A stretch of 64,000 nt of DNA. Source: CAWAYH01 sp963786195. GTDB taxonomy: Bacteria; Acidobacteriota; Vicinamibacteria; Vicinamibacterales; 2-12-FULL-66-21. Below, piece after piece: positions 29,406 to 38,734 of the stretch. The stretch lies in NCBI GenBank assembly GCA_963786195.1, contig CAWAYH010000006.1:1054001-1118000 (forward strand). Reading direction: 5' to 3'. The number at the start of each line of letters is the position of its first letter. The first letter of the stretch is position 1. Under the pieces are notes generated by a model. The model worked only from the letters and a program-made list of their open reading frames with translations. It did no database searches and was not told the origin of the DNA. A program made the translations under genes and the position numbers.

Positions 29406-29548
29406 GGGCCCACGATAACAAGGCGCGCCCACAGCCGCAACCCGCACTTTCGCTGAAACTTCGATCTCGCCCGCCGAAGCACGCCCTTTGCTGTAACTAC
29501 GCCCCGACAACGCAATCGGGCCAGTTCCAGCGTCAGCACCGCGCCGGC

Positions 29549-29566
29549 GATGACAGAACTGTCATC
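29549..29566. promoter_or_regulatory. Inverted repeat GATGACAG-AA-CTGTCATC (candidate operator)
   Basis: Perfect 8-bp inverted repeat with a 2-bp spacer, 53 bp before the SH3/outer-membrane protein start at 29620. The core TGACAG..CTGTCA looks like a dimeric regulator site near the promoter. No regulator is assigned. Confidence 0.45.
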
Positions 29567-29619
29567 CGGGCGCCACGTTCGTCTCGTGTCGCAGCGGTGG
29601 GCGCAGGGAGGTAATCGAG

Positions 29620-30477
29620 ATGATTCGTCATGCAGCGGTCGTCGCCATCGTTCTTCTCTTGAGCCCTTCGGCGCTTTACGCGCAGAACGCGGCGTTCACC
29701 GTCAAGTCCGCGTCGGCAGAGATCCACAAAGGTCCGAGCACCAGCAGCCCTGTCGTCGGGACGGCGCGCCGCGGCGCGGTACTCGAGGTCACCCGCGAGG
29801 TCGGAGACTGGGTCAAGGTCTCATGGCCCGACGCGGAAGACGGTGCCGGCTACGTCTACATGGGCGTGGGATCGCTGGCAAACGGCTCGGGGCCGGTCAT
29901 GACCGCCGCCGCGACGACTCCGGCCCCCGCCACCGCACCAGCCGAGGCGCCGGCGATCGAGTCCGCACCGGCGGCCGCGGCGCCCTCGACGGTGTACGTT
30001 TCGGCGCCGGCACACACGATCGGACTCGGTGGGCTGATGACGGGCTCGACGGTCGGATTCGGGGCCACGGGCCGAATCTGGTCGCGCAGCCGCGTGGGCG
30101 TTCAGGTCGCGGTGTCGCGCATCTCGATGACGAATACCGCGTCACCGAACCGCATGACGTCCACCGAATTCGCGCCCAGCGTGCTCTTCTCGCTCCGGGA
30201 TCGCGTGAGCGACGATGTGTGGGTGCGTCCGTACCTCGGCGGCGGGGCCAGCTTCTATCGGTCGAGCCTCAGCGCGGCGGCGACGATCCCTGGTGAATCC
30301 GTGACGGAGAGCACGATCGGATTCCAGGGGTTCGGCGGCGCGGAAGTCACGTTCCCTGGCGCGCCGCGCTTTGCGGTCAGCCTGGACCTGGGCTATCGCT
30401 GGTCTGACGCGCCGTTTGTCGGTTACGACGTGGACGGGCTCGCCTTCACGCTGTCCGGACACTGGTACTTCAAATAG
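29620..30477 (+). CDS. SH3-domain outer-membrane beta-barrel protein
   Basis: 285 residues. ATG 29620 has GGGAGG upstream. A signal peptide (VVAIVLLLSPSALYA) leads to a bacterial SH3-type domain (SASAEIHKGPSTSSPVVGTA, WVKVSWPDAEDGAGYVYM), an Ala/Pro linker, and a porin-like C-terminal barrel (GFGATGRIWSRSRVGVQVAV, VRPYLGGGASFYR, FGGAEVTFPGAPRFAVSLDL) ending HWYFK with the terminal aromatic residue typical of barrel insertion. Probably a small outer-membrane protein tethering to peptidoglycan. Intact. Confidence 0.82.
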   Translation: MIRHAAVVAIVLLLSPSALYAQNAAFTVKSASAEIHKGPSTSSPVVGTARRGAVLEVTREVGDWVKVSWPDAEDGAGYVYMGVGSLANGSGPVMTAAATTPAPATAPAEAPAIESAPAAAAPSTVYVSAPAHTIGLGGLMTGSTVGFGATGRIWSRSRVGVQVAVSRISMTNTASPNRMTSTEFAPSVLFSLRDRVSDDVWVRPYLGGGASFYRSSLSAAATIPGESVTESTIGFQGFGGAEVTFPGAPRFAVSLDLGYRWSDAPFVGYDVDGLAFTLSGHWYFK

Positions 30478-30567
30478 CACCGGGCACGTCGCAGGAGCGC
30501 TGCGCCTGGGGCGCCTTTTTCGCTATGATTAGCGGAAAGGTGCCCCAGTCCCCAACGGGGGTTTCAG

Positions 30568-31011
30568 GTGATTCTGTTGCGCAGGGTTCCGTTCGCGTTT
30601 GCCGTTCTCGTCGTCCTGTCGATGTTCGTCGCCGGGTGCGACGAAGATCCGCCCACCACACCCTCTGATTTCTCGACGTTCAACCAGGTCGATCTGCGCG
30701 TCGGGACAGGCGATGAAGCCGTCAATGGCAAGGTCCTGACCGTGAACTACACGGGCTGGCTCTACAAGGGATCGGAGTCCGACCAGAAGGGCCTGCAGTT
30801 CGAGACGTCGGTCGGCGGCACTCCCTTCCAGTTCACGCTCGGCGTCGGCCAGGTGATCGCCGGCTGGGATCGGGGCGTGGTAGGGATGAGGGTCGGCGGC
30901 GTACGAAGGCTCGTCATCCCGCCCTCGTTGGCCTACGGGCCGGTCCGGAACTTCGCGATTCCGCCGAATGCCACGCTGGTGTTCGAGCTGGAGCTGCTCG
31001 AGCTCCAATAG
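30568..31011 (+). CDS. FKBP-type peptidyl-prolyl isomerase lipoprotein
   Basis: 147 residues from GTG 30568. The lipobox VAGC (Cys24) after AVLVVLSMF marks a lipoprotein. The FKBP domain has VLTVNYTGWLYKG, FQFTLGVGQVIAGWDRGV, GMRVGGVRRLVIPPSLAYG and NATLVFELELLEL, the Tyr, Phe, Val-Ile-Trp and Tyr pocket residues being retained. It should fold secreted proline-containing proteins at the envelope. Intact; same strand as the SH3 protein but 90 bp away. Confidence 0.93.
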   Translation: MILLRRVPFAFAVLVVLSMFVAGCDEDPPTTPSDFSTFNQVDLRVGTGDEAVNGKVLTVNYTGWLYKGSESDQKGLQFETSVGGTPFQFTLGVGQVIAGWDRGVVGMRVGGVRRLVIPPSLAYGPVRNFAIPPNATLVFELELLELQ

Positions 31012-31025
31012 ACCGGCCTGCGGCG

Positions 31026-32051
31026 TCAGAACGCGATCTTCACCCTGACGCCGAACAGGATCATCGTCAGCCTGTCGTCGATGACTCCCTCGTCGTCGTC
31101 GCGGGATGAGCCTTTCAACGCCACGGTGTCTGCTTCTCCGAAGAGCGCGACGGAAGGCGAGAGCCAGACCTCGAGACCACCGCCGAGAACCCATCCCCAG
31201 CCGCCCGTCCTCAATTCGAGTGTCTGCGTCTCGTTGGGCGTGATGTTGGTCATCGTCTGGGTCGTGCTGAACTTCCCGCGCTGGTAGCTGCCGCCGAACA
31301 GGCCGTAGAGCCTCGCATGGCCCCAGGGGATGCCCCCCTTGCCGACGACAGTGAACACGTTGGATTCGAACGCGCTGTCGAAGCGGAAGGTGTCCTCGCT
31401 GCCGCTCGCGTTGACCTCCGCCGGCCTGATGTAGGTGGCTTCAGCCGCAAGATAGGGATTCAGCCAGAACGTGGCACCGCCGTGGAACGAGAACCCGTCA
31501 TCATTGCCGTTACAGGGCGCGACGTTTCCGCAGGCGATGATCCGCTGGTCCCGAATCTTCGTGTAGGCGCCGCCGCCGAAGACGACCAGGCCCGTGGGCG
31601 GAGTCCAGAATCTCTCCGGATCGAGGCTGACCTTCCCCTGTCGCAGGAGGAGGGTCGGGCTCGGCCCGCCTATGTCGACCAGGAGAGAGCTGACGCGGCG
31701 GAGCAGAAACCATCCGCCCATGTCCCGTCGAGTACAGCCTGCCTCCTGGGTCGGCGGGATGTGAGCGCGCTCGGTGATGATCACCCGCCGGACGTCGTTC
31801 TCGCACGAATCGACGAAGATCTGCGCGTCGGTTTCGGTCTTCTTCACGTCGGTGAACAGGTTCACCCCCTGCGTCGCAATCCCGCTGGCATCGACTTTCG
31901 CCGTACCGGCTGGTGTGGAATTCACGACCACTTCCAGGGTGGACCCTGCCGCTGCGTTCTTGAGGATGACGGTCTGGGCCGTCACGACGCCGACCCCGAG
32001 GGTCAGGCTGATTGCGGCCGCCAGCGCAAGCGGCCGCCCGGACACGATCAT
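31026..32051 (-). CDS. Secreted beta-barrel (outer-membrane-type) protein
   Basis: 341 residues from ATG 32051 (AGGAG seven bases upstream; GTG 32057 is alternative). A signal peptide (ALAAAISLTLGVGVVTAQ) precedes about 90 residues (LKNAAAGSTLEVVVNSTPAG) of possible Ig-like fold with cysteines, then a beta-barrel region of alternating strands (FSFHGGATFWLNPYLAAEAT, HARLYGLFGGSYQRGKFST, GWVLGGGLEVWLSPSVALFG) ending FGVRVKIAF with C-terminal Phe. Unknown function. Intact; convergent with the FKBP gene. Confidence 0.75.
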   Translation of the reverse strand: MIVSGRPLALAAAISLTLGVGVVTAQTVILKNAAAGSTLEVVVNSTPAGTAKVDASGIATQGVNLFTDVKKTETDAQIFVDSCENDVRRVIITERAHIPPTQEAGCTRRDMGGWFLLRRVSSLLVDIGGPSPTLLLRQGKVSLDPERFWTPPTGLVVFGGGAYTKIRDQRIIACGNVAPCNGNDDGFSFHGGATFWLNPYLAAEATYIRPAEVNASGSEDTFRFDSAFESNVFTVVGKGGIPWGHARLYGLFGGSYQRGKFSTTQTMTNITPNETQTLELRTGGWGWVLGGGLEVWLSPSVALFGEADTVALKGSSRDDDEGVIDDRLTMILFGVRVKIAF

Positions 32052-32100
32052 GCTCACTCTCCTGAAGAAGACTCCGCTAGGGAATTATTATTCAGAAACA

Positions 32101-32865
32101 CTATTTCCACGCATGCACGACGCCCCGGCCCTGGCGCCGGAAGCCTTCGGGCGTCTTCTCGCGGCGCGGCGGCGTCCAGACGAAACCTTTGAACTCGGCC
32201 CGTGAGAAGCCGGCCGCGCGGACCATGCCCGTCACGCAGGAGGGACCAAAAATCCACCAGTTCGATGCGTCACGCCCGTATTCCTGTTCGATGAACCACG
32301 CGTAGTCCGAGAAGGATGGGTCGATCAGCATTTCGCTCTCGAGGAACATGAACTCGCGGGTCGACCTCGCAACGTTGGACAGGAACTGCATCGGATTCTG
32401 CAGGTGGTAAATGACGCCCGTGCAGATGACGACGTCGAAGGGGCCGATGCCGTCGCGAAGGGCTTCGCCGTCGCCCTGCCGGAAGTCGACGTCGAGCTGA
32501 AGGATCTCGCGCATCAACGCCGCCTGATCGATGCAATGCTGGAAGTAGTCGATGCCCAGGACGGATCGCGCGCCGCGGAGCTTGGCCGCAAAGGAATAGA
32601 AGCCGGCGTTGCAGCCGATGTCGAGCACGCTCTTGCCGGTGAGGTCCTGTGGAAACCCGTGTCGATCGAGGGACGCGAGCACTCCCACACAGGGATGGTG
32701 ACCAGGTGTTTCTATCGTCTGGCCCGCGAGATCCCTGATGACGAACTGATGGTAGAAGCCCGACGGCCCCAGGCGCCGCGCGATCTCTTCCCGCCAGTGC
32801 GTGACCTGGTCAGGAGACCAGACCGTATCGACAACGAGGGCATCCGGGGCCAGCGCAGTCGGCAT
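32101..32865 (-). CDS. Class I SAM-dependent methyltransferase (CmoB/DUF1698-like)
   Basis: 254 residues, ATG 32865 with GGGAGG nine bases upstream. Motif I is SVLDIGCNAGFYSF (residues 79-92), followed by GIDYFQHCIDQAAL, DVVICTGVIYHLQNPMQFL and the late FGPSCVTGMVRAAGF. The YHLQNP and HCIDQA pattern resembles the tRNA mo5U34 methyl/carboxymethyl-transferase clan, but its partner enzymes are absent. The target could be a small molecule or tRNA. Intact. Confidence 0.85.
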   Translation of the reverse strand: MPTALAPDALVVDTVWSPDQVTHWREEIARRLGPSGFYHQFVIRDLAGQTIETPGHHPCVGVLASLDRHGFPQDLTGKSVLDIGCNAGFYSFAAKLRGARSVLGIDYFQHCIDQAALMREILQLDVDFRQGDGEALRDGIGPFDVVICTGVIYHLQNPMQFLSNVARSTREFMFLESEMLIDPSFSDYAWFIEQEYGRDASNWWIFGPSCVTGMVRAAGFSRAEFKGFVWTPPRREKTPEGFRRQGRGVVHAWK

Positions 32866-32942
32866 GTAGGGGGGCCTCCCGAGCAGGCATTATCCCCTCA
32901 GCCCGGCATGACTCCAAAGACTCGCGACGGCGACTGAGTGAG

Positions 32943-33114
32943 CGGAGTGGGCGGAGGGAGCGGAGGAATACAAAACACGGAGGCACGGAGACACGGAGAG
33001 AAAGAGGTGACGCCGTGATGGGCACACCGATCGCGTCTCGGGAGCGCGGCCAACAATCCTCCGCGTCTCCGTGCCTCCGTGTTTTGTATTCCTCCGCTCC
33101 CTCCGCCCACTCCG
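32943..33114. repeat. 56-bp near-perfect inverted repeat, 60-nt spacer
   Basis: Arms 32943-32998 and 33059-33114 are inverted copies differing at one base; the arm runs CGGAGTGGGCGGAGGGAGCG, then AGGAATACAAAACACGGAGG, then CACGGAGACACGGAG. The spacer carries no frame. It fills most of the 258-bp gap between the divergent methyltransferase start and the nuclease stop. It would extrude a cruciform or form a very stable transcript hairpin. Confidence 0.9.
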
Positions 33115-33123
33115 TTGCCTCCC

Positions 33124-36100
33124 TTAGAGCAGCGACAGCAGGATCACCAGCAGCCCTGGGACGAACGCTCTGGCACGGTCCGTGGACGCGTTGCCTGACG
33201 GATCCGTGCAGGTCGTCGTCACGGTGTAGATTCGCGTTCCGATCCGGCCGGCCCACTCGGCCCTGAGCCGGACGTGGTGTGGATCCACGACGATCCAGTC
33301 CGCCTGCGGGCCGCTCGTATCGTTGCTGGTCACGCTCAGGCCGCACGTCGTGGCGCCGCTGGCGTCCGCGGCAACGTAGTCGACGGACACGTCGACGAGC
33401 CGACGGTTCGGCGGAAACAGAATCTGCGGATTCAACGTCAGCCCGTCGATCGTCGGCGCGATCGTGTCGCGCACGCGCACGAGGCGTGTCACGGACGACG
33501 TCAGGAACCCGTTCGTCGCCGTGTACGTCAGGGAATAGTCGCCGGGCGTATTGGGATCGACGAGGCCAGTCACGGTCACCGGCAGCGGCCCGTCCTCGTC
33601 ATGGGCCGTAGCGCCCGGGTCCTCGAAGGTCGTGAACGCTTCGACGTCGAGGGGATTGGCGCCATTCAGCGTGACGACCGGAGCGCCCGGGAACGTGAAG
33701 TAAGCGACGATGGCATCGTGGTCCGAGAGGCGCTCGGGCCTCGTCGCGTCGCCGCGCAGCGACTCGGGGAAGTCCGCGTTGCTTCTCGCAAATGCGACAC
33801 GACTGAATCGCCGCAACGCGCCGTCGTTCACCAGCGCATGGTCGAGCGTCTGCGCGTTGCCGTCGAACACGAACGAATACCGCTCGGACGATGGGAGCGT
33901 GTCGCCGAGACCGGTGAGATCCGGCGTCACGAGATCGAGACTCGCCAGGGCAACCTGATCGGCCGGCGTCGGCTGACCCTTGATCGTCCCGATCACGTCC
34001 ACGAGGCCGTCGTTGAACTGGAACGCGTTGTAATCGCCCACCGAGACGATGCGCTCGGTGGCCTGACGTGACTGGATCAGGTCGGCCAGGAACTCCGCCT
34101 GCGCGCGGCGCTTGGCCCGCACGCGGGGACCATCATCCTCCGCGACGCCTCGCAGCGACCGCAGGTGATTGACGATCACCGTCATGGGGAACGCCGGGCC
34201 GAGCGGACCCTGGATGGCGCCTTTCAGGACGAGCGGCGGGCGATCGTTCAGCGTCGCAGGAACCGTGCTGCCCGGGGGCAGATACGTCGCGTCCTTGCCG
34301 ACCTGCTCGACGCTCACGACCTGGACCCGTGCCGACTTGACGAGCAGCCCCACGTCGATCCCGCCGATGTCGTTCCCGTCCTCGAGGTACGCGACGTACA
34401 TCGGGCTCTGGTGACCAGCCGCCACTTCGTCCGCATTGAGGCGATCGGCGAGGCGCTGCAGGATCGGGAGGTTCTCCGCTTCGACGATGCCGAGGATGTC
34501 CGGCAGGCGAAGGACGGTGCGAATGGCCAGCGAGGCCTTCTGCAGCCGTCGCTGCACGGCATCTGCGTCGATGACCGGGTCGTCCGTGTCGGGATCGTCG
34601 AACTCGTCGAACAAACGTTCGACGTTGAACGACGCGATCGTGAACTCACCCGCGTTCGGAACCGGCACCGGAATGGCCGCCTGCGCTCCGTCGATCGTCC
34701 CGGCGCCCGGATCCGGAAGAATCTGATACACGCCGAACGTGAAATCGAGCACGCCCGTCAGCGTGAGCAGTCGCTGCCCCGCGGCCAGCTCCAGGCGCGG
34801 CGCGCCCAGCTGCCCGTCGCTGTCGACGCGCAGACGCTCCGGATTGCCGTCGAATCTCGGCACGCAGCACGGCAGGCCTGCGGGCACCGGATCGCCGGGA
34901 TCCAGCCCCGGCTCGCGCATCGGACGCGCGACGCCGTCGATCACGACGAAGAAATCGCCGTTGGACGTCGAGGACGCCTGCGCCTCGTTCGTGAAACCGT
35001 CAGTCGGCGCGACGACCATGAAATTGCCGCCGACGCGCATGCCTTCATATCTCTCGAGCTGCTCGTTGCCGCCGGACGGTACCGTGTCGGAGGGAACGAG
35101 GATGGCGGCCGCGGGCAGCGTCTGACCTGATTGCGTCTGCACCCACACGGGGCCGCCCGAAAGCTCTGTGATCGGAGGATTCGGGGGCGCCGGTCCGAAT
35201 TCGGTCACCAGCCCGCTCACGCGCAGGGCGTCGCCGACGGCCGGCGCCAGCGCGCCGAGCGATCCCGTGAAGACGAACAGGCCCTCGGACGTTGCGGGAT
35301 CCCCGTCGTCCGCCCCGTCAGCCGTCTGGACGAAGAATCCGTTGTTGCGTAGAGCGGTGACGACGCCGGCGGTCGTGACGAATTGACCGGCAAGCGGTGA
35401 CGTCGACCCGCTGCCCTGAATTGCGGCGATCGCGACGGGCGGTGTCTCGACCGCGACGCGAATCGAGGCGGCGCCGGTCCGGCCGCGCGCGTCGTGAATC
35501 GTCGCCGGGATGACGCGAATGCCTGGCGCGCCGCTGACAACGACGGCCACCGAGAACGTCAGATCGTGCGCCGTCGCGTCGCCGTTGGTCCCATCGTCGA
35601 AGAGCGGTTGTGAAGCACCGCCCAGCGCTGTGAGATCGGCGATCACCTGTGTGATCGGACTCGGCGGGAACGCGCCGGACGTCACGCTCACGGTCAGGAG
35701 CGTCGTTCCACCGTCCGCAACGGATGCGGGCGTCGCCCGGCCGATCCCGGTTGGAGGCGTGCCGATCGAGGCTCGCGGGTTCGGCGCGCCGCTGACGAAA
35801 TCCGCCGCGTTGTTGTTCGTGTCGGTCAGGCCGTCGTTCAGTCGCCGCGCGGCGGTCGCGTTGGCGAGCGTCGGCGCAGGAGCTCCGCCCTCGGCGCAGT
35901 TCGCGCTTCCGTACCCGACGAAATCGAGTGTCGAGGCGAGCGGGCACGATCCGGTGAGCAGCGTCGTGCCGGCGACGAGCGCCACCTTCCCGCTGCTCGC
36001 GCTCATCGCGATGGTGCCGGTCGCGTCAGGCGTCGGAAGGGAGAGCGTGCCGCCGGCGCCGGCAGCCTCCTGCACGAGGTAGAACCCGCCGGCCGGGATC

Positions 36101-37209
36101 GTTCCGGACAACGGCGTCGACTGCCATGTGGTCCCGGCGGCAGACGTGTACTGCACGCTCCAGCCGGAGACGCTGACGTCGAACGACTCCCGATTGCGCA
36201 GCTCGATGAAATCGTTGCGGAAATCAGCGCCGGCGTTGCCGCCGCCGCCATACACCTGGCTGATGAGGACGTTCGCGGGCGGCGCAAGGATGGCAATCTG
36301 AATCGTGGTGGGGGCGCTGCGTCCCTGGGCGTCCGCGACGGACACCGGCAGCGTGAGCACACCGGGTGCGCCGGTGACCGACGTCACGAGCCACGAGAAG
36401 ATGTTGTCGCCCGCCGTTGTATCGCCGTTCGATCCATCGTCGAAGAACGCCTGCGCGGCCGCGCCGCCCACGAGCGTCAGGTTCGCCGTCACCGTGATGC
36501 CGGTGCTTGCCGGATCGGTTCCTGGCGTCACCGTGACCGTCAGCAGCGACGCGTCGCCGTTGCTCACGGCGGAAGGATTCGCGGCGCCGTCCGCCGCCAG
36601 CGCGCCGGAGACGGTGCCGCTGTTGCGAGGCGTCGGCGTGCCGGTCGCGAAGTCGGCGTTGTTGTTGTCGGTGTCGATCTCTCCGGCGCCCTGCCGGATC
36701 GCAGCCGTGGTGTTCAGGAGCGTGGCGGTCGGACCGGCGCCTTCGAAGCAGTTCGCTGCGGTTCCGTAGCCGACGAAGTCCAGGATCTGGGCGCCGGTCG
36801 GGCACGCGCCGGTCAGCGCCGTGCCGTTGGTCACGAGCGCAACTTTCCCGGCGCCGGCAGCCATGGCGATTCCGCCGCTCGCGTCCGGCGTCGGCAGACT
36901 CTGCGTTCCGCCGCTGCCGGCCGCTTCCTGGACGAGGTAGTAGCGTCCCGGCGGAATGGTTCCCGTCAACGCCGTCGTCTGCCACGTGGTCCCGGCGGAC
37001 GACGCGTACTGCACGGTCCAGCCGGTGACCGTGATGGGGACGTCGCCGCGGTTGTAGAGCTCGATGAAGTCGTTGGTCAGCGTGGCGCCGGCGTTTCCAC
37101 CGCCCCCGTAGACCTGGCTGATGACAATCGAGGGGCTGACGGCGCGGGGCTCGAGAGATCCAAGCGCGATCGCCAACAGGACGAGACCGGACCAGCGAAG
37201 ACGATTCAT
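33124..37209 (-). CDS. Large extracellular nuclease with two lamin-tail domains (ExeM/NucH-like)
   Basis: 1361 residues, one uninterrupted frame. ATG 37209 (MNRLRWSGLVLLAIALGSL) begins a signal peptide. Two lamin-tail domains share IVISQVYGGGGNAGA...FIEL and VLISQVYGGGGNAGADFRND, each with TTWQ and YYLVQEAAGSGG / FYLVQEAAGAGG. An OB-fold segment (GVVTALRNNGFFVQTADGAD) precedes an endonuclease/exonuclease/phosphatase core: EFTIASFNVERLFDEF, PDILGIVEAENLP, VIVNHLRSL and VSVGDYNAFQ with the active-site Glu, His, Asp, Asn and a final LSDHDAIV. Then follow a DUF5011-like Ig domain and a hydrophobic tail (GLLVILLSLL) that may anchor it. It should degrade extracellular DNA, for phosphate or biofilm control. 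Confidence 0.93.
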   Translation of the reverse strand: MNRLRWSGLVLLAIALGSLEPRAVSPSIVISQVYGGGGNAGATLTNDFIELYNRGDVPITVTGWTVQYASSAGTTWQTTALTGTIPPGRYYLVQEAAGSGGTQSLPTPDASGGIAMAAGAGKVALVTNGTALTGACPTGAQILDFVGYGTAANCFEGAGPTATLLNTTAAIRQGAGEIDTDNNNADFATGTPTPRNSGTVSGALAADGAANPSAVSNGDASLLTVTVTPGTDPASTGITVTANLTLVGGAAAQAFFDDGSNGDTTAGDNIFSWLVTSVTGAPGVLTLPVSVADAQGRSAPTTIQIAILAPPANVLISQVYGGGGNAGADFRNDFIELRNRESFDVSVSGWSVQYTSAAGTTWQSTPLSGTIPAGGFYLVQEAAGAGGTLSLPTPDATGTIAMSASSGKVALVAGTTLLTGSCPLASTLDFVGYGSANCAEGGAPAPTLANATAARRLNDGLTDTNNNAADFVSGAPNPRASIGTPPTGIGRATPASVADGGTTLLTVSVTSGAFPPSPITQVIADLTALGGASQPLFDDGTNGDATAHDLTFSVAVVVSGAPGIRVIPATIHDARGRTGAASIRVAVETPPVAIAAIQGSGSTSPLAGQFVTTAGVVTALRNNGFFVQTADGADDGDPATSEGLFVFTGSLGALAPAVGDALRVSGLVTEFGPAPPNPPITELSGGPVWVQTQSGQTLPAAAILVPSDTVPSGGNEQLERYEGMRVGGNFMVVAPTDGFTNEAQASSTSNGDFFVVIDGVARPMREPGLDPGDPVPAGLPCCVPRFDGNPERLRVDSDGQLGAPRLELAAGQRLLTLTGVLDFTFGVYQILPDPGAGTIDGAQAAIPVPVPNAGEFTIASFNVERLFDEFDDPDTDDPVIDADAVQRRLQKASLAIRTVLRLPDILGIVEAENLPILQRLADRLNADEVAAGHQSPMYVAYLEDGNDIGGIDVGLLVKSARVQVVSVEQVGKDATYLPPGSTVPATLNDRPPLVLKGAIQGPLGPAFPMTVIVNHLRSLRGVAEDDGPRVRAKRRAQAEFLADLIQSRQATERIVSVGDYNAFQFNDGLVDVIGTIKGQPTPADQVALASLDLVTPDLTGLGDTLPSSERYSFVFDGNAQTLDHALVNDGALRRFSRVAFARSNADFPESLRGDATRPERLSDHDAIVAYFTFPGAPVVTLNGANPLDVEAFTTFEDPGATAHDEDGPLPVTVTGLVDPNTPGDYSLTYTATNGFLTSSVTRLVRVRDTIAPTIDGLTLNPQILFPPNRRLVDVSVDYVAADASGATTCGLSVTSNDTSGPQADWIVVDPHHVRLRAEWAGRIGTRIYTVTTTCTDPSGNASTDRARAFVPGLLVILLSLL

Positions 37210-37339
37210 GGAGACCTTCGAACGACTGCCGAACGCCAAGGATAGCCAGCTCGGCGCGTCTGGAATACGGAATGGCCCTGACACAGTAGTTCCGAATACT
37301 CCAGGTGGCAAGTAAACTCTCTTCGACAGAGGACTGGAA

Positions 37340-38727
37340 ATGAGATTTCGCTTCTCCCTCGCGTTCTCCGCGATTGTCGTCCTGAGCGCGGTCATCGCCA
37401 CGGGGTCGCTTCTGTGCCGACGGTCCAGGAGCAGGCGCCGCAACTCATCGCGCACTACCCGCTGGCGGGCGACCTGCAGGACGCGACGGGCAGGAATGCA
37501 CCGATGCAGGCGCGCAATGCGCCGTTCGTCGCCGGTAAGGCCATCTTCTGCAACGGCCAGTTTCCCCACCCGTCGAGCGGAGGGGTGCGACGTTCGTACG
37601 CCGTTGCTCAAGGACCTGGACCTGTCCGCGTTCACGATCAGCGCGCAGTTCTTCATTCCCCGAATGACGGACACCGGGGAACCCGGTCTTCGTCGGTGGA
37701 GACCTGTGCGGTGGGTGTACGTCGACTGCGGCGGGCGGCCTCGTCCGGCTGGCCTACAACAGCAACCAGTTCGTCGAGTGCACGGTCAGGTATCGAAACG
37801 GTGTCTGGCACGAGGCGACGATCACCTTCGATGGCCGGACCGCGACGCTCTATCTCGATGGCGTCGCAGGCTGCAGCGCGACGGCTGTGCTGCGGACGAA
37901 CAACGAGAAGATGGTGCAGCTGACGAACTCCGGCAGCGCCTCGGCGTTCTACGGCATGCTGCGGGATCTGAAGATCTACAACGGCGTCGCCGTGCCATCC
38001 CGAAGGACACCGCAGTGCCGGACACGCTGCCCGGAGCCGCCGCCGACCAATCTTGCGCCCGTCGATCTCTTGCTCATGAAGTGTCCGACCCGCGCGGACC
38101 TGAAGTCGGTGGATTCCGACCTGAAGCTCAGTTTCGATACGGACCCGACGCAGGACGAACCACTGGCGTGCACGGAAGCGGAAGGTTCGCGCGATCTCGA
38201 CGGCCATGAAGAAACGGGTCTACAACTCGCTGCTGCTCATGCGTCAGATCCAGTTCGATCAGCCGCTGCCCTGGACGAAGGACTCACTCTACACGTGGTT
38301 CACGAGCGCGATCAGGGGCATTCGCTTTCGCGCCGACATCACGAACAGCTCGTGCTGCAATCCCGCACGCACGATCAACATCGCGGCGACGAATCTCGTC
38401 ACGAGGTACACCGATCGATGGGTCGAACCTGCAATCGGAGGCGGCCTCGACGGGTTCGTCCTGGTGCTGGTGCACGAGGCACGCCATTCGCAGGGGTATC
38501 CGCACACGTGTGGCTCGAAGGATCAGACGCCCGAGGAGCTGGGCAGCTGGGGCGTGCAGTACTACCTGGGGAAGTGGCTGGCGGAACACACGGATCAGCA
38601 GTTCTTCACATCCGGAACGACCCGCTACACGGAACGCACGGCCAGGAACGCGGACAGCCTGCTGAAGCAGCAGTTCTGTCGGGGGCCAGCTCTCGATTTT
38701 CAGATAAATCGAGATCTGACCCCATAA
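37340..38727 (+). pseudogene. LamG-like plus HExxH metalloprotease-type secreted protein, at least four frameshifts
   Basis: ATG 37340 gives a leader (FSLAFSAIVVLSAVIAT). Continuing requires shifts near 37405 (to PTVQEQAPQLIAHYPLAGDL), 37590 (LLKDLDLSAFTISAQFFIP), 37685 (VFVGGDLCGGCTSTAAGGLV, RNGVWHEATITFDGRTATLY) and 38200. The first half is a LamG/concanavalin-like domain (LRDLKIYNGVAV). The last part, MKKRVYNSLLLMRQIQFDQP, FVLVLVHEARHSQGYPHTCG and QYYLGKWLAEHT, carries HEARH, a zinc-protease HExxH motif. Stop TAA 38725. Four or more breaks in 1.4 kb suggest a pseudogene, unless sequencing is poor here. Confidence 0.75.
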
Positions 38728-38734
38728 TCACACC

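Noticed and set aside
4688..38722. Shared GGGTCAGATCT string at 4688-4698 and (inverted) 38712-38722
   Set aside because: Only 11 bp; suggestive of a repeat edge but too short to support an element.
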